A stretch of 6,395 nucleotides of DNA from Oscillospiraceae bacterium (GTDB taxonomy: Bacteria; Bacillota; Clostridia; Oscillospirales; Ruminococcaceae): assembly GCA_031285645.1 (NCBI GenBank), contig JAITVU010000082.1:1-6395 (forward strand), given 5' to 3'. The notes beneath the pieces are model-generated. The model was not told where the DNA came from, made no database searches, and was given only the letters and a program-made list of their open reading frames with translations. This document shows, in pieces, positions 5,093-6,395 of the stretch. The position numbers and the translations under genes are program-made. The first letter of the stretch is position 1. Each line of letters opens with the position of its first letter.

Positions 5093-5809
5093 TCAGATAC
5101 CGGCGATATCCCTGATGACGGCGCCCGCGGCGATAAAACCCGCGACAGGGGGCACGAATGAAACCGATCCCGGCGTCTGCCTTTTTGGATGCGCGCCGTC
5201 CGGAACGGACACCGGCTCAGGGGTAAGGGGCTGTTCCCTGGAATAGACCACGCGCAGCGCTGGAACGCCGCGCTTTTTTAGTTCCCGGCGCATGACGCGG
5301 CAGAGCGGGCAGACGCTGGTCTCATTGATGTCGGCAATCTCAAAGCGCGTGGGATCCAGTTTGTTGGCGGCGCCCATGCAGCTGATGAGCGGAACCCCGT
5401 TTTCATGCGCCCACTGCGCCACGGCAAGTTTAGCCGAGACGGTGTCTATGGCGTCAACGATATAATCCAGGTTCCCAGGGAGAATAGACGCAATGGTATC
5501 GGGCAGGCAGAAAACTTCAAGCGTTTCAATATGGATATCCGGATTGATGGCGCAGGCACGCCCGGCCATCACATGCGTTTTATATTGTCCGATCGTTTGC
5601 GTGGTGGCATGCAGCTGCCGGTTGAGATTTGACGGGCTGACGACATCGTCGTCGATAAGGAGAAGGTGTCCTACACCGCCGCGTACAAGAGCTTCCGCCG
5701 CATACGAGCCGACGCCGCCGACGCCGAGAACAGCCACACGGCTTACAGCCAGTTTGTTGATGGTTGCGTCTCCGAGAAGAAGCGCCGCGCGGGATAAAAA
5801 AGACTCCAT
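5093..5809 (-). CDS. tcdA: tRNA threonylcarbamoyladenosine dehydratase TcdA (CsdL/YgdL type)
   Basis: TcdA is an E1-like, ATP-using enzyme that dehydrates the t6A base at position 37 of ANN-decoding tRNAs to cyclic t6A. The 238-residue protein has the nucleotide loop GVGGVGS (29-35), the acidic block DDDVVSPSNLNRQ (53-65) with the Arg expected in E1-like enzymes, DAIDTVSAK (119-127), and the family C-terminus GSVSFVPPVAGFIAAGAVIRD (214-234). The C-terminal part and length separate it from ThiF and MoeB. A CPLC pair (C167, C170) could hold a metal, but no second pair is obvious. The ATG is preceded by AAGGGAGGG at close spacing. The gene stands alone, convergent to the acetyltransferase fragment and divergent from the flagellin gene. 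No clear terminator follows its stop; the 130 bp downstream hold only small hairpins (such as 5012-5029). Confidence 0.9.
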   Translation of the reverse strand: MESFLSRAALLLGDATINKLAVSRVAVLGVGGVGSYAAEALVRGGVGHLLLIDDDVVSPSNLNRQLHATTQTIGQYKTHVMAGRACAINPDIHIETLEVFCLPDTIASILPGNLDYIVDAIDTVSAKLAVAQWAHENGVPLISCMGAANKLDPTRFEIADINETSVCPLCRVMRRELKKRGVPALRVVYSREQPLTPEPVSVPDGAHPKRQTPGSVSFVPPVAGFIAAGAVIRDIAGI

Positions 5810-5838
5810 GGTACCCTCCCTTTTGAATATTTAACGCT

Positions 5839-5868
5839 ATCATAACGCATCAGGGCCCGTAAATGCAA
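5839..5868 (-). promoter_or_regulatory. Probable promoter of tcdA
   Basis: On the minus strand TTGCAT (5863-5868) is followed after 18 bp by TATGAT (5839-5844), giving a short leader of roughly 25 nt before the start codon. Both boxes are imperfect, but nothing better lies in the interval. Confidence 0.5.
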
Positions 5869-5919
5869 GAAATGCTTGTGAGGCGGCGAAAATCTTCTGA
5901 TAAAATAAACATATTTGCC

Positions 5920-5946
5920 TAAAGTTTCTAATGGAATGGGCGAACT
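5920..5946 (+). promoter_or_regulatory. Possible sigma-28 (SigD-type) flagellar promoter
   Basis: TAAAGTTT (5920-5927) is a perfect match to the -35 consensus of flagellar sigma-28. After the expected 11 bases comes GGCGAACT (5939-5946), which keeps only about half of the GCCGATAA -10 consensus. Its place upstream of a flagellin gene makes it worth noting, though the weak -10 keeps confidence low. Confidence 0.35.
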
Positions 5947-6016
5947 ATTTTATAAGTGAGATCGGGTTAATGACTTGTTGCCAAAACAAATCGATATTTT
6001 TTTAACACAATAACCC

Positions 6017-6045
6017 TTGATTATCATTTAAGCTTGCAGTACAAT
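6017..6045 (+). promoter_or_regulatory. Sigma-A type promoter of the flagellin gene
   Basis: TTGATT (6017-6022) is followed after 17 bp by TACAAT (6040-6045). The predicted start near 6052 places the inverted repeat at 6057-6095 at the very 5' end of the transcript. This is better formed than the sigma-28 candidate further upstream. Confidence 0.55.
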
Positions 6046-6056
6046 AGTAAGATAAT

Positions 6057-6120
6057 CAGTCACAAGCTAAGCATGGATGCGTGTCCTTGTGACTGTATAT
6101 CAAATATAATACCAAGGAGG
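6057..6120 (+). promoter_or_regulatory. Flagellin mRNA leader hairpin, candidate CsrA-binding leader
   Basis: A perfect 10-bp stem (6057-6066 with 6086-6095) holds a 19-nt loop that contains GCATGGATGC (6071-6080). Its GGAUG core resembles the CsrA target consensus RUACARGGAUGU presented in a hairpin. A second GGA (6116-6118) lies in the Shine-Dalgarno ACCAAGGAGGTA. In Bacillus subtilis, CsrA represses hag through two sites, one over the Shine-Dalgarno. The layout here is similar; CsrA itself is not in the window. A 5' stabilising hairpin is the simpler alternative. Confidence 0.45.
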
Positions 6121-6126
6121 TACAGA

Positions 6127-6395
6127 ATGGTTATTCAACACAATCTACCGGCACTGAACTCCCATCGTCAGCTGGGCATTAACAACAGCGCCACAAGCAA
6201 AAACCTCGAGAAGCTCTCATCCGGCTTTAAGATCAACCGCGCCGGCGACGACGCCGCGGGCCTCGCGATTTCAGAAAAAATGCGCGGCCAGATCCGGGGA
6301 CTGGGTATGGCTGAACAGAACGCGTCCAACGGTATCAGCCTGATCCAGACAGCCGAGGGCGGCCTCAACGAGACCCACGCGATCCTGCAGCGTAT
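6127..6395 (+). CDS. Flagellin, N-terminal part (cut by window edge)
   Basis: The 89 complete codons encode the D0 and early D1 helices of flagellin, the filament subunit exported through the flagellar type III system. The motif [20 protein letters not shown] (30-49) is followed by [24 protein letters not shown] and ILQR. These are hallmark residues of the bacterial flagellin N-terminal domain. The start [12 protein letters not shown] is typical, with no cleaved signal peptide, as expected for flagellar export. A perfect AAGGAGG (6114-6120) sits 6 nt before the ATG, consistent with very high expression. The central variable region and C-terminus lie outside the window, so length and family subtype (hag or fliC) cannot be judged. 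The last visible residues reach the start of the segment recognised by TLR5 in many flagellins. Confidence 0.95.
   Translation, partial: MVIQHNLPALNSHRQLGINNSATSKNLEKLSSGFKINRAGDDAAGLAISEKMRGQIRGLGMAEQNASNGISLIQTAEGGLNETHAILQR

Noticed and set aside
4904..5161. Plus-strand open frame after the acetyltransferase
   Set aside because: It crosses the terminator stem and then the antisense strand of tcdA, with no ribosome binding site or recognisable motif.
5988..5999. ATCGATAT as a sigma-28 -10 box for flagellin
   Set aside because: No TAAA element lies 14-16 bp upstream, so the pair is incomplete.

Overview
This window looks like chromosome of a motile, Gram-positive, low-redox bacterium of the Firmicutes, most likely the class Clostridia with a moderate GC content. 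The evidence is an HPr with both His15 and Ser46, strong AAGGAGG-type ribosome binding sites, sigma-A type promoters, AT-rich spacers between GC-richer genes, and a Gram-positive style flagellin. The genus cannot be fixed from the sequence.

Layout, left to right. Positions 1-310 hold no credible gene. They contain a packed run of palindromes bounded by 11-bp inverted termini (1-149), a long hairpin that pairs well only as plus-strand RNA (213-275), and the terminator of the next gene. Positions 326-589 (minus) encode HPr (ptsH) with its own sigma-A type promoter. A minus-strand cluster follows: rimM (2202-2714), trmD (1439-2212) and a Cys-rich protein of unknown function (970-1458). Each gene overlaps the next, so they are probably translationally coupled. 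The usual ribosomal partners of rimM-trmD (ffh, rpsP, rplS) are not adjacent. Upstream of rimM, and separated from it by a strong terminator, lies a D-2-hydroxyacid dehydrogenase (2838-3797, minus).

That dehydrogenase is divergent from a CadC/SmtB-like ArsR-family metal sensor (4086-4451, plus). Their -35 boxes are only 10 bp apart, and a candidate operator covers the sensor's transcription start. The sensor has both metal sites, at the residue numbers I recall for plasmid pI258 CadC, but no efflux pump is present. Directly after its stop codon comes a GNAT acetyltransferase that appears to lack its N-terminus (about 4442-4882), followed by a strong terminator. Convergent to it is tcdA (5093-5809, minus), the t6A-to-cyclic-t6A tRNA dehydratase. 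With trmD, the window thus holds two enzymes acting on the tRNA position-37 neighbourhood.

The right end carries the first 89 codons of a flagellin gene (6127-6395, plus, cut by the window edge). Its leader has two candidate promoters, and a hairpin presents an AUGGAUG loop upstream of a GGA-containing Shine-Dalgarno. That resembles the two-site CsrA control known for Bacillus hag. I found no CRISPR array, tRNA, rRNA, transposase or prophage gene. The observations most worth following up are the palindrome/RNA region at the left end, the metal-sensor/dehydrogenase divergon with its truncated downstream gene, and the flagellin leader.
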